From NCBI GenBank assembly GCA_016946835.1, contig JACVTC010000242.1, positions 1-64,000 of the forward strand: DNA of 64,000 nt, read 5' to 3'. The notes below the pieces were generated by a model. It did not search any database. It was not told where the DNA came from and saw only the letters and a list, made by a program, of their open reading frames with translations. The DNA comes from Neocallimastix lanati (nom. inval.) (lineage: Eukaryota; Neocallimastigomycota; Neocallimastigomycetes; Neocallimastigales; Neocallimastigaceae). Numbering within the stretch: position 1 is the first letter of the stretch; the number at the start of each line of letters is the position of its first letter. Positions 24,665-35,688 of the stretch are shown one piece after another. The translations under genes and the position numbers were made by a program.

Positions 24665-26024
24665 TTTAAATTAAATTTTTAAGAATTTTATCAAAATTTG
24701 AATACGATTATAAATTTTGTTAGACTAAACCTAAATTTTATATTTTAAGGATGTTTAGGATTGCTTTAAAACACAAGGTTTACTAGTAGTAAGAAATCAA
24801 ATAGTAGAATTAAGTCCTGGAGTAATTGGAAAACCAAGGGAATATATCTGAATAGAAGTTCACCAAAGTAGTTGTAAGGATACCAATAAAGAGGATAATA
24901 CTAAAAGGTAGAAAAGACTCAAAACAGTAAAAACAAGAAGTAAATACAAAAAGTAAAGCTCAAAGGTAGAAATTCAAAGTTGAAGCACAGTGAAACACTG
25001 AATGATGCAAAAATATAGGAGCCTAAAGTAAGAATTCAAAGTAGTAACTAAAGGTAAAACTTGAAAGGTAGAAACCAAAGTATATCTTGAAATCAAAGAA
25101 AGGTAAAAACCAAAAGTATATCTTGAAGGGTAGAAACCAAAAGTATATCTTGAAGGGTAGAAACCAAAAATATATCTTGATAGGGTAGAAACCAAAAGTA
25201 TTTCTTGAAGGGTAGAAACCAAAAGTATATCTTGATAGGGTAGAAACCAGAAGTATATCTTGAAGGGTAGAAACCAAAAGTATATCTTGAAGGGTAGAAA
25301 CCAAAAATATATCTTGAAGGGTAGAAACCAAAAGTATATCTTGAAGGGTAGAAACCAAAAGTATATCTTGAAGGGTAGAAACCAAAAGTATATCTTGAAG
25401 GGTAGAAACCAAAAATATATCTTGATAGGGTAGAAACCAAAAGTATATCTTGAAGGGTAGAAACCAAAAATATATCTTGATAGGGTAGAAACCAGAAGTA
25501 TATCTTGAAGGGTAGAAACCAAAAGTATATCTTGATAGGGTAGAAACCAAAAGTATTTCTTGAAGGGTAGAAACCAAAAGTATATCTTGAAGGGTAGAAA
25601 CCAAAAATATATCTTGATAGGGTAGAAACCAAAAGTATTTCTTGAAGGGTAGAAACCAAAAGTATATCTTGATAGGGTAGAAACCAAAAGTATTTCTTGA
25701 AGGGTAGAAACCAAAAGTATATCTTGAAGGGTAGAAACCAAAAGTATATCTTGAAGGGTAGAAACCAAAAGTATATCTTGAAGGGTAGAAACCAAAAATA
25801 TATCTTGAAGGGTAGAAACCAAAAGTATATCTTGAAGGGTAAAAACCAAAAGTATTTCTTGAAGGGTAAAAACCAAAAGTATTTCTTGAAGGGTAGAAAC
25901 CAAAAGTATTTCTTGAAGGGTAGAAACCAAAAGTATATCTTGAAGGGTAGAAACCAAAAATATATCTTGATAGGGTAGAAACCAAAAGAAAGAATTTATA
26001 CAAAGGTAGTGGTTCTTTTCAGTG
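24665..26024. other. 5' leader of element A
   Basis: About 1.36 kb between PBS and gag. Positions 24760-25082 hold decayed copies of the repeat below (scattered AAAGGTAGAAA motifs). No upstream gene is seen. Confidence 0.7.
25083..25987. repeat. 27/28-bp tandem array, about 33 copies
   Basis: Unit on the plus strand: AAGGGTAGAAACCAAAAGTA then TATCTTG. Some units have GATAGGG instead of GAAGGG (28 bp). Variants alternate (TATATC, TATTTC, ACCAGAAG), so the array is not homogenised. Because 27 is a multiple of 3 and the unit has no stops, long frames appear on both strands; they are not credible proteins. Confidence 0.95.
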
Positions 26025-26035
26025 GTGTTTTTTAT
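26025..26035 (-). other. Self-priming primer binding site of element A
   Basis: The 11 bases directly after the 5' LTR on the minus strand are ATAAAAAACAC. They are the exact complement of GTGTTTTTTAT in the 3' LTR (19939-19949), about 45 bases downstream of the TATA box. The 5' LTR copy has one T fewer. No match to a tRNA 3' end (TGG...) is visible. Confidence 0.7.
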
Positions 26036-27192
26036 TGTAACGTGAATTCGGGGCGTAACCCAAAATAATTAACACCACTAGGTTTGTATAAAAAAATAAA
26101 TAATAAGTAAATAGTTTTTTAAGAAAAAAGAATTTATTATTTTTTTAAAGTTAAAATTTATTTTTATTTTTATTTTTTTTTTTTATTTATTTTTTTTTTT
26201 TTATTTATTAATTAAAAATTTGTAATTAAATTACTTATTAAATAATTAATAAAAACACGATTTTTTAAAAATATTTTTTGAAGAAAAATTCACTCGTATT
26301 TATACAAAAAATTTTCAAAAGAAATTTTTTATGATGTAATTTTAAACCAATTAAGATAATTTGATAAAACTTTTGATAAAAATTTTTTTTTGATACGATA
26401 AGAACTTTTTAAAATAATTTTTGATAAGATAAGAACTTTTTAAAATAATTTTTGATAAGATAAGAATTTTTTAAAATAAATTTTTTTATAAAAAGAAATT
26501 ATGTGGATTTGAACTCGAGAAGTTCAAATCGGTGACTTAGTTACTAACAACTAAGACAATTTAATTATTTTTAAGATTCGTTGATACGGTATTTACCCAA
26601 ATACCTTAAATTATAATAATTTTAATATTTCTCCATATAAATATGTTTTAAATCTATTTTATTAATTAATTATTATCTTTATTAACTTTATCAATATTTC
26701 CTTTATTATTATATAAATATATATATTATTAATTATTAATATTTTGCTATAAAATAAATATTTTATTATATTCTTATTATATTTTTATTATACATTTGAT
26801 AAATTTTATTTTATATTATAAATTTTTTTTATTATTTTTATTATTAATATTCATATCTAAAATTTTATTATTATTTTATTGTTACACAAAATTATTTTTA
26901 ACTAATCAATGTATTACCAAAATTTATAAAATATTTTGTAATAATATTATTTTAAATCTCTCTCTTTTCTTTTTTTTATGTAATGGAGGAATAAATAAAT
27001 AAATGAACAAATAAATAAATGGATGAATAATATATAGTTAAATAAATTTTTAAATAAATAAATTAATAAATAATCAATAAATAAATAAATAAATATTGTA
27101 TAAGTTTTTCGTAATTTTTATACGTCTACTATCTATTTACCAATATATTATTATACATCCATCAATTTCAAAAGTCCTGTACCATCGTTACA
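26036..27192 (-). repeat. 5' LTR of element A, interrupted by LTR Y
   Basis: Homologous to the 3' LTR over 26036-26581; the last bases (TACA) follow Y at 27189-27192. It contains one additional copy of a 31-bp unit (GATAAGATAAGAACTTTTTA...) and a tRNA-like block at 26501-26556. Confidence 0.88.
26582..27184. mobile_element. Solo LTR Y inside the LTR of A
   Basis: Starts TGATACGGTA and ends GTACCA. The 4-bp sequence TCGT occurs on both sides (26578-26581 and 27185-27188), and removing the insert with one copy restores GATTCGTTACA, the expected end of LTR A. An alternative cut gives a 5-bp duplication TCGTT. The family was seen only once. Confidence 0.75.
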
Positions 27193-27534
27193 GATTGTAG
27201 AAAGAATTAATTATTAATTTAATTAAATATTTTTAATTAATTCTTTACATATGTGTAAGAAACTCTAATAAAAAAAAGAGATATTTTATAAGAGTTTAAT
27301 ATAATTTTATTTTTTTATTAATTATATATATAAAGTTTTGAGTTTATTATTAAAAAAATATAATAAAGAAAAATAGTTATATTTGAGTAAACTATGGTTA
27401 AAGAAAGTAGTGATATTGTAAATAAGTATATAATTTTTTAAACAAAAAGTTTTTTAAGAAAAAGTTTTATGAATTTTAAATTTTATGTTATTATTATTTT
27501 ATTGTTTCTTTATTAATATTTATTTAATAATAAT

Positions 27535-27569
27535 AACTCTTGATTTCTGTTTTTCAGAAATCAAGAGTT
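27535..27569. other. 15-bp perfect hairpin next to a TATA box
   Basis: AACTCTTGATTTCTG, loop TTTTT, then the exact complement. On the minus strand a TATA-like AGTATAAAATAA precedes it directly. Related hairpins sit at the same place in LTRs H, F, G and N. Confidence 0.8.
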
Positions 27570-27790
27570 ATTTTATACTTTTTGTTTATTAATTAATCTT
27601 ATTTTAAAATATTTATTCATTTTTTTAATGGGTTTATTTAATTAATAATTGTTTAATATAAAATATTAATAATTTCTTACTAAGCTATTGATTGCTAGTC
27701 AGCTGTTGTATCCTCAGGAAAAGACTAGCAGAAAAACATGAAGATTTTCTTAATTGTAATAATATTAGAACGAATTATATTTCAAGGAAA

Positions 27791-27988
27791 TTTATTATTT
27801 AATTTATCTAATATTATTGTGAAAATAATTTTAAAACATTAAATATTAAATTTAATTTATTTTTTATTTAATATTATTGTGAAAATAATTTTAAAACATT
27901 AAATATTAAATTTAATTTATTTTTTATTTAATATTATTGTGAAAATAATTTTAAAACATTAAATATTAAATCTATTATTTAATTTATT
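27791..27988. repeat. 60-bp tandem repeat, three copies and a part
   Basis: Three 60-bp units (27791, 27851, 27911), the last two identical over almost all positions, each containing GTGAAAATAATTTTAAAACA. Part of the unresolved 27255-27989 segment. Confidence 0.9.
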
Positions 27989-28009
27989 TATTATTGTAAC
28001 GAAACTCAT

Positions 28010-29253
28010 TGTAAGAAATTACTTATAAAATTAATTATAAATAATTTTTTAACTACAAATTAACATTAATTATTACTAATTAACATTAATTTGAGAAAAT
28101 AAAATTAAATATAATTAAATAAATATGAAATAATATAAATAAATAATTATACTTAACTTAAATATAAGTGTAAAGATTTAATAAAATCTTTAATAATTAA
28201 TTATTACATAATTAATTAATGTAATAAAATTACATAAATTTATGATTTACGTATATGAAAATTAATTATAAATTTATGTAAATTTTTCATAAAGGAAAAA
28301 TTATTATTTAAATAATTTTGGATAATAACTTAAATCTAAATAATTTATTTAAGTTAGTTAATTTAGTTTAGTTTATTTAAAATAGTTATTCTATTTAATT
28401 TAGTTAATTTAGTTAATTTAGTTTAGTTAGTTTAAAATACTTTAAAATTAATTTCGGAATAGTTTTAAATAGTTAAAATTAGTTTAAATAGTTTATAAAA
28501 ATAGTTTTAAATTCTAAATATATAAACATTGGTATTAATAATATTTATATAATAAATATATAATAAATGAGTTGTTATTGAATTTAATTATTATTGTAAA
28601 TAAGTTGAAAGTTTATTGAATTAATTATTGTTTAGTTTAGTTAATTATTATTTAATAAAATTATTAATAAATATTTTGTTTATAAATAAATAGTAATGTA
28701 TGTAAATTAGATAGAAATAATATATTATAATGTAATAATGAAAAAATATAAATACATGTAAATTTCTATAATTAAATCGATGTATTAGTTATTGACTATA
28801 TGATAGTTAATAACAAAAAAGAGATTTAATTTTTTTTAATTAATAAAGATTATTTTATTTAAAAAAACGAATTTTTATTACGTGTTTTTTTATTTTGGTG
28901 TTAAAATTTGTTATTTGTAATCTGTTTCTGATAGAACTCTTTACAATAAGATAGAGTTTATTATAGAAAGTTCATAATAAACAATAACACTAAAATTTCA
29001 AGAACACTTTAAATTACAAAATACATAAATATTTTTTATTAAATAAAATTATTTTATTAATTATTATTTATTACAAAAATTCTAAAATAATAACTCTTGA
29101 TTTCTCGAAGAGAACTCAAGAGAATCAAATATATATAAATGAATAATTAAGTATTATTGGTTAAAATAAATACAATAATTTAATGTATTAAATTAATGTA
29201 TTAAATAAGAAAGATAGATAAATTTTATAATAAATTTATCTAAATTTCTTACA
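28010..29253 (-). mobile_element. Solo LTR N, containing M1
   Basis: Perfect 11-bp inverted ends TGTAAGAAATT/AATTTCTTACA and a perfect duplication CTCAT. 462 bp without M1. Contains the CTCTTGATTTCTCGAAGAG hairpin block shared with F and G. Confidence 0.9.
28169..28945 (+). mobile_element. Solo LTR M1
   Basis: TGTAAAGA/TCTTTACA ends with perfect flanking duplication ATAAG. It begins with a hairpin AAAGATTT/AAATCTTT. TATA box TATAAATACATG and the initiator-like TCGATGTATTAGTTAT lie in its 3' third, as in C and K. Confidence 0.92.
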
Positions 29254-29260
29254 CTCATAA

Positions 29261-30012
29261 TGTAATAATTTCATTATAATATTTATTATAACAAAATTAT
29301 TAACTACAACCTGATACTAACATCAAGTTGAGAAAATAAGAAAACAATTAGAAAAAATAAAGAAAATTTTAACTTATCTTGACAAAGAAGAGTTTATTAT
29401 AAACAAATATAATAAACAACACAAAATAAAAAGAACACTTATTGAAAATGTTGTAGATTTTATTTATATATTTATTTAATATTTTATATATAATAATAAC
29501 TCTTGATTTCTCAAAAATTTAGAGAAATCAATAGCTATTTATACGAAAAATTAAATAATAAAATTTTATATAAAATAATAATTTAAAAGGTTCTCTAATC
29601 TTAACAATTATCTTATCTAGAAAAAGATTAGAAAAAAATAAATTAGAAAAAACCTTAAAGTCCGATAAAATTAATTTATATTTTAATAAGAAAATAAAAA
29701 ACTTTAAAGTCCGTTAATTCAAATTTTAATTAAAAATAATAATTAAATAATTAATTTATTACTATAGAAATTAATGAAATTTATAATTAATTAAATAAAT
29801 TAAATAAAATAAATATATACTAAATAAATTTAAAGAAAATTTTTAATTAAATTAAAACTATAATTAAATGTACAAATACATATTAACTTGATAAATAATT
29901 ACTAATTTAATGAATGAATGTATAAATTATGTAATAGATAAATAATCAAATAAAGAAATTATAATTATTTAACAAATAATTATAGTTTAACAAATAATTA
30001 TAGTTTCTTACA
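29261..30012 (-). mobile_element. Solo LTR F2
   Basis: Inverted copy of F1 (47814-48611), flanked by a perfect duplication CATAA. It overlaps the N duplication, so the two entered Z2 at neighbouring sites: the host reads ...AACTCATAACTT... once both are removed. Confidence 0.92.
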
Positions 30013-32012
30013 CATAACTTATTTATACCTGATATTCTTAATCTACAAAGTTAAATTTTGTAGAAGTGAATAAGAGGATAAATACTGAATAAAATAGATT
30101 TAAGAAATTTTAAAAAAATAAATATGTTTTATTATTAAACACAAAAATGTTTTATTAAAAAAAATTTATTTTTATTTTAATATTAATCTTTATTTTATTT
30201 AATAATTAATTTTGTTTAAATTAATAAAATAATTGTTAAAACTAATAAAATAATAAAAAGAAATATTTATTATTTATACTAATTTATTTTAAATTTTAAT
30301 AATAAAATTGATTATTATTAACTAATAAAATATATATAATAATTTATTAAATAATTAATAATCATACTTTTTGATTACTAAAACTAATAAAATATCTATA
30401 ATAATTTATTAAATAATTAATAATCATACTTTTTGATTATTAAAACTAATAAAATATATATAATAATTTATTAAATAATTAATAATAATGAATAATTTAT
30501 AAGAAATATTTACATGTTTTTATATTTTTCTTTGATTTTAAACTACATACATTAAAAATAATAAAATCAATAAAAGAGAAATAAAGAATAATTTATTATT
30601 AAATTAAACAATATTTACAATTAAAATATTAATAAAGATGAGTTTTAAAATGTTATTTTAATTACAATTTGTTTATAAAAGTTGAGTTATAAAATAAATA
30701 AAATAATCATTATTTTAAATAAAAGTAACTTAAAAATTATTTAACTATTTAATTTTAATTTTGAGATGTTTATAAGTTTGTTTATTTGTTATTTATAATT
30801 TATTAAATTTGTTTATTATTTTGTTTATTTGTAGTTAGAAAAATATTATTTATTAATTTATTTTAGTTTTTAATTAAAATTACTAATGATTAATTAATTT
30901 ATTATTATTTTATTTTAATTATTTTTATTTAATTAAATTTTCTTTAATATGGATTTAATTTTTTTTTAGAATGGATTAATTTTTGGGTTAAGTTAGACAA
31001 GAATTTGTTCTTTATTATTTATTTTAATTTAATAATTTTGTTATTTATCATAACTAGTTAATTAGTGACCATGGTTCAATGGTAAGTTACCATGACCATC
31101 AGGCTGAACCCTTGGGTTCGGCACCGACTCTTTCCAAATTTTAATAACTTTTTATTTATTATAACTAGAATATTAAATAAATTACTAGTGCTTATAGGTT
31201 AAATAATTGAACCGATAAAACTAGAAAAATCAATTTTATTTATATTTTTTATCATTTTTTATCTAAGATTCATTTTCTAGAAAGAAAACTTGTTTTCTTT
31301 AATTTTCTTTAATTTTCTTTTATTTCTAATAATTACTAATAACAACTGATAACTTAATATAATTAATTTTCCTGAAAAACTATAAATAGATGTAAAATTT
31401 CATAATAAAATGCTTCTACTTGTGCTTTTATTAATTAATTTTAAAGTAATTTAAAATATTACAATAATTAATTAATAAAATAATAATTTATATTTTTATT
31501 AATAAAATAAACTTATTTTAATAAAACATATTTTGAATTACTTCAGTGTCGAGAACCTTTTGTGTGAAAACCTTAAAACAATCTTAAGTAACATTAAGAT
31601 TTGTTACAATTATTTAATATTATTTGTGATAATGTTTAGAAATAATTTTAAACTTTAATTATTAAAGTTTGCTATTAATTTATGGTTTAAATTTTAATTA
31701 TCATTATTTAATAATTTTGTATATGAGTCAGCGATATTAATAATATTTATCTAAAATTAATTTAATAAAATTTAATAAAAAAATACTGATAAATATAATT
31801 ATATTTGTGAAAATTATAATAAATTTTATTATTATAAATTTTATTATTATAAATTTTATTTTTTAATATTTAGTTTTATTATATCTATGTATTTTAATTT
31901 TCTTTTAATTAATAAAATTTATATTTTGATTAATTTCTTTTATTTTAATTGATAAAATTTATATTTAGACTAAGAAATATAGAAAATATTTCTATATTTT
32001 TTACATTATGAG

Positions 32013-32852
32013 TGTAAAGAATTATAATTACTTTCTAAAATAATTATTATTCTTTATTGAAAAATTAATTTTTAAAGTTTATTATTTTATAAAATTCTAT
32101 GAATAATTTTATTAATTATGTCATATAGTAATTATTAATTAATGTTATTGTTTTAAAATTTATTTACATTAAATTAAATTATCAATAATTAATATATTAA
32201 ATTATAATAATGTATTATTGTATTAAAATAATGATAATTCTATTTAATTAAGGAAAATTAAATTATATTAAAATGATAATTTTATTTAATCAAGAAATAA
32301 TTAAATTATATTATTTCTTGGACATTTAATTAAAAATATTAAAAAAATTAATTATTTAATTATACTTGTGATTGAATATTAATAAAATTAATATATAATT
32401 AGTTAATAAATTTTCTCCCTTGTTCGGGTTTTCTTATTAACTAAAGATTTATGTAATTAAACACCAATCGAAATCTATCTAGTTTTTTCTTCTAATATTT
32501 TCTAGATAGAAATAATTTTCCAAGATTAAAAATCAAATTAATATAAAAAGAACTCTTGATTCTTCTAAAAATAATCAAAAGTTATTATTATAAGAAATTA
32601 TAATTATTAACACAAATATATTTTAAAAATACTTTTTAATAAAAATTTTTTAATTAATTTAATTTCTAAAATACTTTTGACTTTAGTGTTGTTTATTATA
32701 ATCTTATAATAAACTAGATAAGTTTTAATAAAAAATTTTGTTTTAAATTTTATTTTTTTTCCCTTTTATCTCAATTAATAAAATTTTCTATTATTAATTG
32801 TAGAAAGAATTAATTATTAATATAATTAAATATTCTTAATTAATTCTTTACA
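32013..32852 (+). mobile_element. Solo LTR H2
   Basis: TGTAAAGAATTA at the start and TAATTCTTTACA at the end, with perfect flanking duplication ATGAG. Uninterrupted 840-bp representative of family H, used here to define the insertions in H1. Confidence 0.93.
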
Positions 32853-32867
32853 ATGAGTTTCGTTACA

Positions 32868-33568
32868 CAGATATAAAAAGTTAAACGAAGAATTAGTATT
32901 ATTTAAATATAGCACACTATATGGACAATTTACTAATTACTGGTATTAAGTCAGAAATAAATACAATCATATATAGAATATAAAAAATTTTAAAATATCA
33001 AAATGTAACAAGTCGAACTATTTACTATAAATTAAAATTAATTAAAATAATTAAAACTACATTATTTCACAAACCAAACTAATTTATGATATATTACAAA
33101 ATTTTAAAATAACAAACATTAGAAAAACATAAAGAACATTTTTAGAATAAATAAGTTATTAGCAAACTATTAACAGTAGGAAGTTTGATAAACCAACATA
33201 TAATGCAACATCGAATTATTAATATATTTAGCCTACTGTGCAAGACCAGATACTGCGTATTCCACAAATAAAGTAATAATTCATTCCTATGATTTCACAA
33301 TGGATGAATAGAAAAAAGTTATAAATATTTTAAAATATTTAAATTATACAAAAAAATACAAAAAAATTTATAAGGTAAAGGTGAAGTATTTGGGTATAAC
33401 GATTCAGATAACACTGGAGATCCAGAAAATAAAATTCAACCTACGGAAATATAATACTAATGGGATGGATCCTATATATTGGCATTCGAAGAGGTAGTCC
33501 ATAATTGCTTTCTCTAATGCTGAAACTGAATAAATTGCACCATTTTTTAAAAAAAAATAAATACAGAA
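32868..33568 (+). pseudogene. Copia relic: RT C-terminal half and RNase H start
   Basis: Directly after Z1 the frame gives LYMDNLLITG, matching copia LYVDDLLITG with the second catalytic Asp changed to Asn. Then, after shifts, YCARPDTAYSTNK (copia -RPDIAYAVN-), NGMDPIYWHSKR (copia G--ISW-SK-Q) and IIAFSNAETE (copia S-ALSTAEAE). It continues the RT broken at 16683 and is interrupted again at 33569. Confidence 0.82.
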
Positions 33569-33644
33569 AGCTGTAACACAAAAGTTTTTATTTTAATTTT
33601 TTCTATTTATTTTATTTATTATATTTATTAAAATATTATAAGCT

Positions 33645-34994
33645 TGTAAAGATATGATTATTCCAATCACATTTTGAATTAAAAATTTTTCTTGTGTAAA
33701 TCAAAAATGTAAATTATTCTTTGATTTATAAAATAATAAATAAAGTAAATAAATCATATAAATTAAATTTTTGAATTATATTCCTAAAGCCACAGGTAAA
33801 TTTTTAATATAACAATTTTCGTAAAAATTAATTCTGAAAAAATTATTGTTTTACAATGATTTAAATGAATTGATTAAAGATTAAAACAAAATAAATTAAT
33901 AATTTATTTTGTGAAAATTACGTTTCAAATTTTAATCATGACTCTTTTAACATTGTTTTTAAATTGAAAATAAATAAAGATTTTACTTATAATATTAAAA
34001 TAATAAATAGAAAATAAATGTACTTAATTTAAATTACTTAGTATTTAGTTTAATTAATAATTATATTTATAACAAAATATTATAATAAATGTAAAAAAAC
34101 ACTGAATTAGAAATTTTCTTTTTAATCTTATTTTATTTTTTTATAAATTTTATTTATTTATATTTATTATAATACTATAAGCCGCAAGGGTTGATATAGT
34201 ATTAATTTTTTCTACAAAAGTTTTATTAAAATTGAATTTTATTAACTAACGAATTAAAATAAAAAACACAAAGAAAGAAAATTTTTTATTATGAATTTTA
34301 CTCATATTTATATTTTTTTTTCAAAAGTTTAAGTTATTTAAAAATAAAAAATAAAAGTTTCTAAAAAGTTCTTAAAATTCGAAAAATTTAGAAAAAATAG
34401 AAAATAATAGAATTAAGAATATAATAGAATAAATTTTAATTAATTAAACATAATAATTATCAAGAAATTCTAGTAATTTCTTGAACTATAAAGAATCTTC
34501 TAGATATTTTTTAGAATAAAATTATAAAATAATAATAAATGTGAATCGAACCCTAAGTAGTTTGATTCATGGTACTAGTTACTAACAACTATACTAGTAA
34601 TAGTATTTCTTAAATTTAATTATTTGTTTTAAAAGTTTATTGAAAAATAATACTAAATATTAAAAATAATAAAATAATTGTAACTATTGATTTTGTTATA
34701 ATATTTTTCTAAATTTAGCTATAGTTTATAAATTTTTTATTTAATAAAATTCATAGGATAGTGTAAAGATGTAGTTTTAAATTAAAATATATGTAATTTA
34801 AATAAAATAATATATTATCAATGTATTTAGGAAAAGTATCAATAGAAAATACTTTCACATTTTTTTTTTCGATGTAATTGTTAATATCTATTAATAATTA
34901 TATAATAGTAAGAAAAAAAATTTTTAATGAAAAATTTTAATAAAATAAATTCTTATTGTGTTGTTATTGCAATCTATTTTGGTGTCTCTTTATA
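33645..34994 (+). mobile_element. Solo LTR C3 (family of element C), split by I1
   Basis: Begins TGTAAAGATATGATTATTCC and follows the C LTR to CTTTATA, with I1 inserted at 34068. Flanks AAGCT/AAACT (one difference). About 717 bp without I1. Older than the LTRs of C, judged by visible substitutions. Confidence 0.85.
34068..34700 (-). mobile_element. Insert I1 with 11-bp terminal inverted repeats
   Basis: Perfect ends TATAACAAAAT/ATTTTGTTATA and perfect flanking duplication ATATT; removing it restores the C LTR reading TTATATTTTTCTAAATTTAG. Inside, on the minus strand, are a tRNA-like block (34602-34541, B-box GGGTTCGATTC) and a TATA box TATAAATATGAG, so it is built like an LTR although it does not start with TG. 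It has no coding capacity. Confidence 0.8.
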
Positions 34995-35516
34995 AAACTA
35001 CAAGGGTTGATATTGTATTAATATATAATAAAATTTTGTTATATTAAAAAATTTGTTTTATTATTAAATAAAAATTAAAATAAATTACACAAAAAAATTT
35101 TTATTAATAATTTTTACTAATATTTATATATTTAGTAAAATTTGAGTTTTCAAAATATAAAAAGTAAAGTCTCTAAAAAGTTCTTAAAATTAAAATAATT
35201 AAGTATAAATAAAAATAACCGATATAAGAATATAATATAATAAAATTTATTTAATTAAACATAATAATTATGAAGAAATTCTATTAATTTCTTGATCTAT
35301 TAGAAAACTTCTAGATGTTTGAAAGTAAAATTATAAAATAATATCAATAGTAATAGGTATAAATCAAACACTAAATGGTTTGATTCATGGTAATAGTTAC
35401 TAACAACTATTATTTCTTAAATTTTATTTTTATTTAAAAGTTTTATAAAAAAATTTAACTATATGTTAAAATTTAAAATCAAAAAATAACTATTTATTGA
35501 ATCTTTTATACTATTG

Positions 35517-35688
35517 AATGTGTAAAGAAGGCTCCATGGATTAGAAATATTTTTATGAAACTTTTTAATTTAACAAAACCATTCAAAATTATGACGATAA
35601 ACTTGCAAGCAAACCAACATTTGAAAATGGTGAAATCATCGATAAATTAAAACACATAAATATAATATTTAATTTTAATTATTTTAAT
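35517..35688 (+). pseudogene. Copia relic: RNase H fragment
   Basis: The frame reads KEAPWIRNIFMKLFNLTKPF, matching copia KEA-WLR-LL-ELG---KP, then with a shift DDNLASKPTFENGEIIDKLK and KHINI, matching DN-SAI-LA-NP--H-R-KHIDI. Last catalytic part of copia RNase H, now non-functional. Confidence 0.8.

Larger units (their letters stand above)
19722..27192 (-). mobile_element. Ty3-type chromovirus A, full length
   Basis: Complete LTR element of about 6.9 kb without its own passenger Y. The order on the minus strand is 5' LTR, self-priming PBS, long leader with a 27-bp tandem array, one gag-pol frame with chromodomain, PPT, 3' LTR. The LTRs are nearly identical apart from an extra copy of a 31-bp unit in the 5' LTR and small homopolymer changes, so insertion is recent. 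Flanks AATTG/GATTG (one difference) lie in H1. Confidence 0.9.
18262..27249 (+). mobile_element. Solo LTR H1, split by LTR C2 and element A
   Basis: Starts TGTAAAGAATT and ends AATTCTTTACA; both flanks are TATGT, a perfect 5-bp duplication. Without its passengers (C2 at 18377-19094, A at 19722-27192) it is about 790 bp and aligns along its length with the uninterrupted copy H2 (32013-32852). Confidence 0.88.
27995..31608 (+). mobile_element. Solo LTR Z2, containing N and F2
   Basis: TGTAACGAAAC at the start, TTTGTTACA at the end, flanked by a perfect 5-bp duplication ATTAT. Without N (with M1) and F2 it is about 1.6 kb. It contains a tRNA-like block (31064-31130), a TATA box ACTATAAATAG (about 31377) and a TTGTGCTTTTATT block downstream of it. 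Confidence 0.88.
16684..32867 (-). mobile_element. Solo LTR Z1 (minus), host of a large nest of insertions
   Basis: Plus-strand ends are TGTAACTAATC at 16684 and GTTTCGTTACA at 32867. Flanks are CATAT and CAGAT, a 5-bp target duplication with one difference, and copia RT coding resumes directly outside. Removing G2, H1, Z2 and H2 with their duplications leaves about 1.7 kb, close to the 1.6 kb of Z2. The left 560 bp match the end of Z2 in inverted orientation. The piece 27255-27989 has no clear Z2 counterpart and may be another, unrecognised insertion. Confidence 0.7.
33569..35516 (-). mobile_element. LTR of family I (I2), split by LTR C3
   Basis: Left part 33569-33644 and right part 34995 to about 35516 correspond to the two ends of I1. 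The right part includes a tRNA-like block (35359-35412). Copia RNase H is interrupted by it: SNAETE lies to the left, EAPWIRN to the right. The outer ends and target duplication could not be fixed, so both boundaries are approximate. Confidence 0.55.

Noticed and set aside
25083-25987. CRISPR-like array
   Set aside because: Units are directly adjacent with no unique spacers, and the genome is eukaryotic.
24974-26003. Reading frames of over 300 codons with 9-residue repeats on both strands
   Set aside because: The 27-bp unit lacks stops in several frames and 28-bp variants move the frame within the array; position in the leader of A explains it better than a repeat protein.
31064-31130. Calling the LTR-borne tRNA-like blocks real tRNA genes
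   Set aside because: A- and B-box-like sequences are present but there is no closed 7-bp acceptor stem or proper anticodon arm.
27995-32867. A single 4.9-kb DNA transposon bounded by the 17-bp inverted repeat TGTAACGAAACTCATAA
   Set aside because: The left repeat is the start of LTR Z2, whose own end is at 31608 with ATTAT duplication; the right repeat is the start of the inverted LTR Z1. Two LTRs of one family in opposite orientation explain it.
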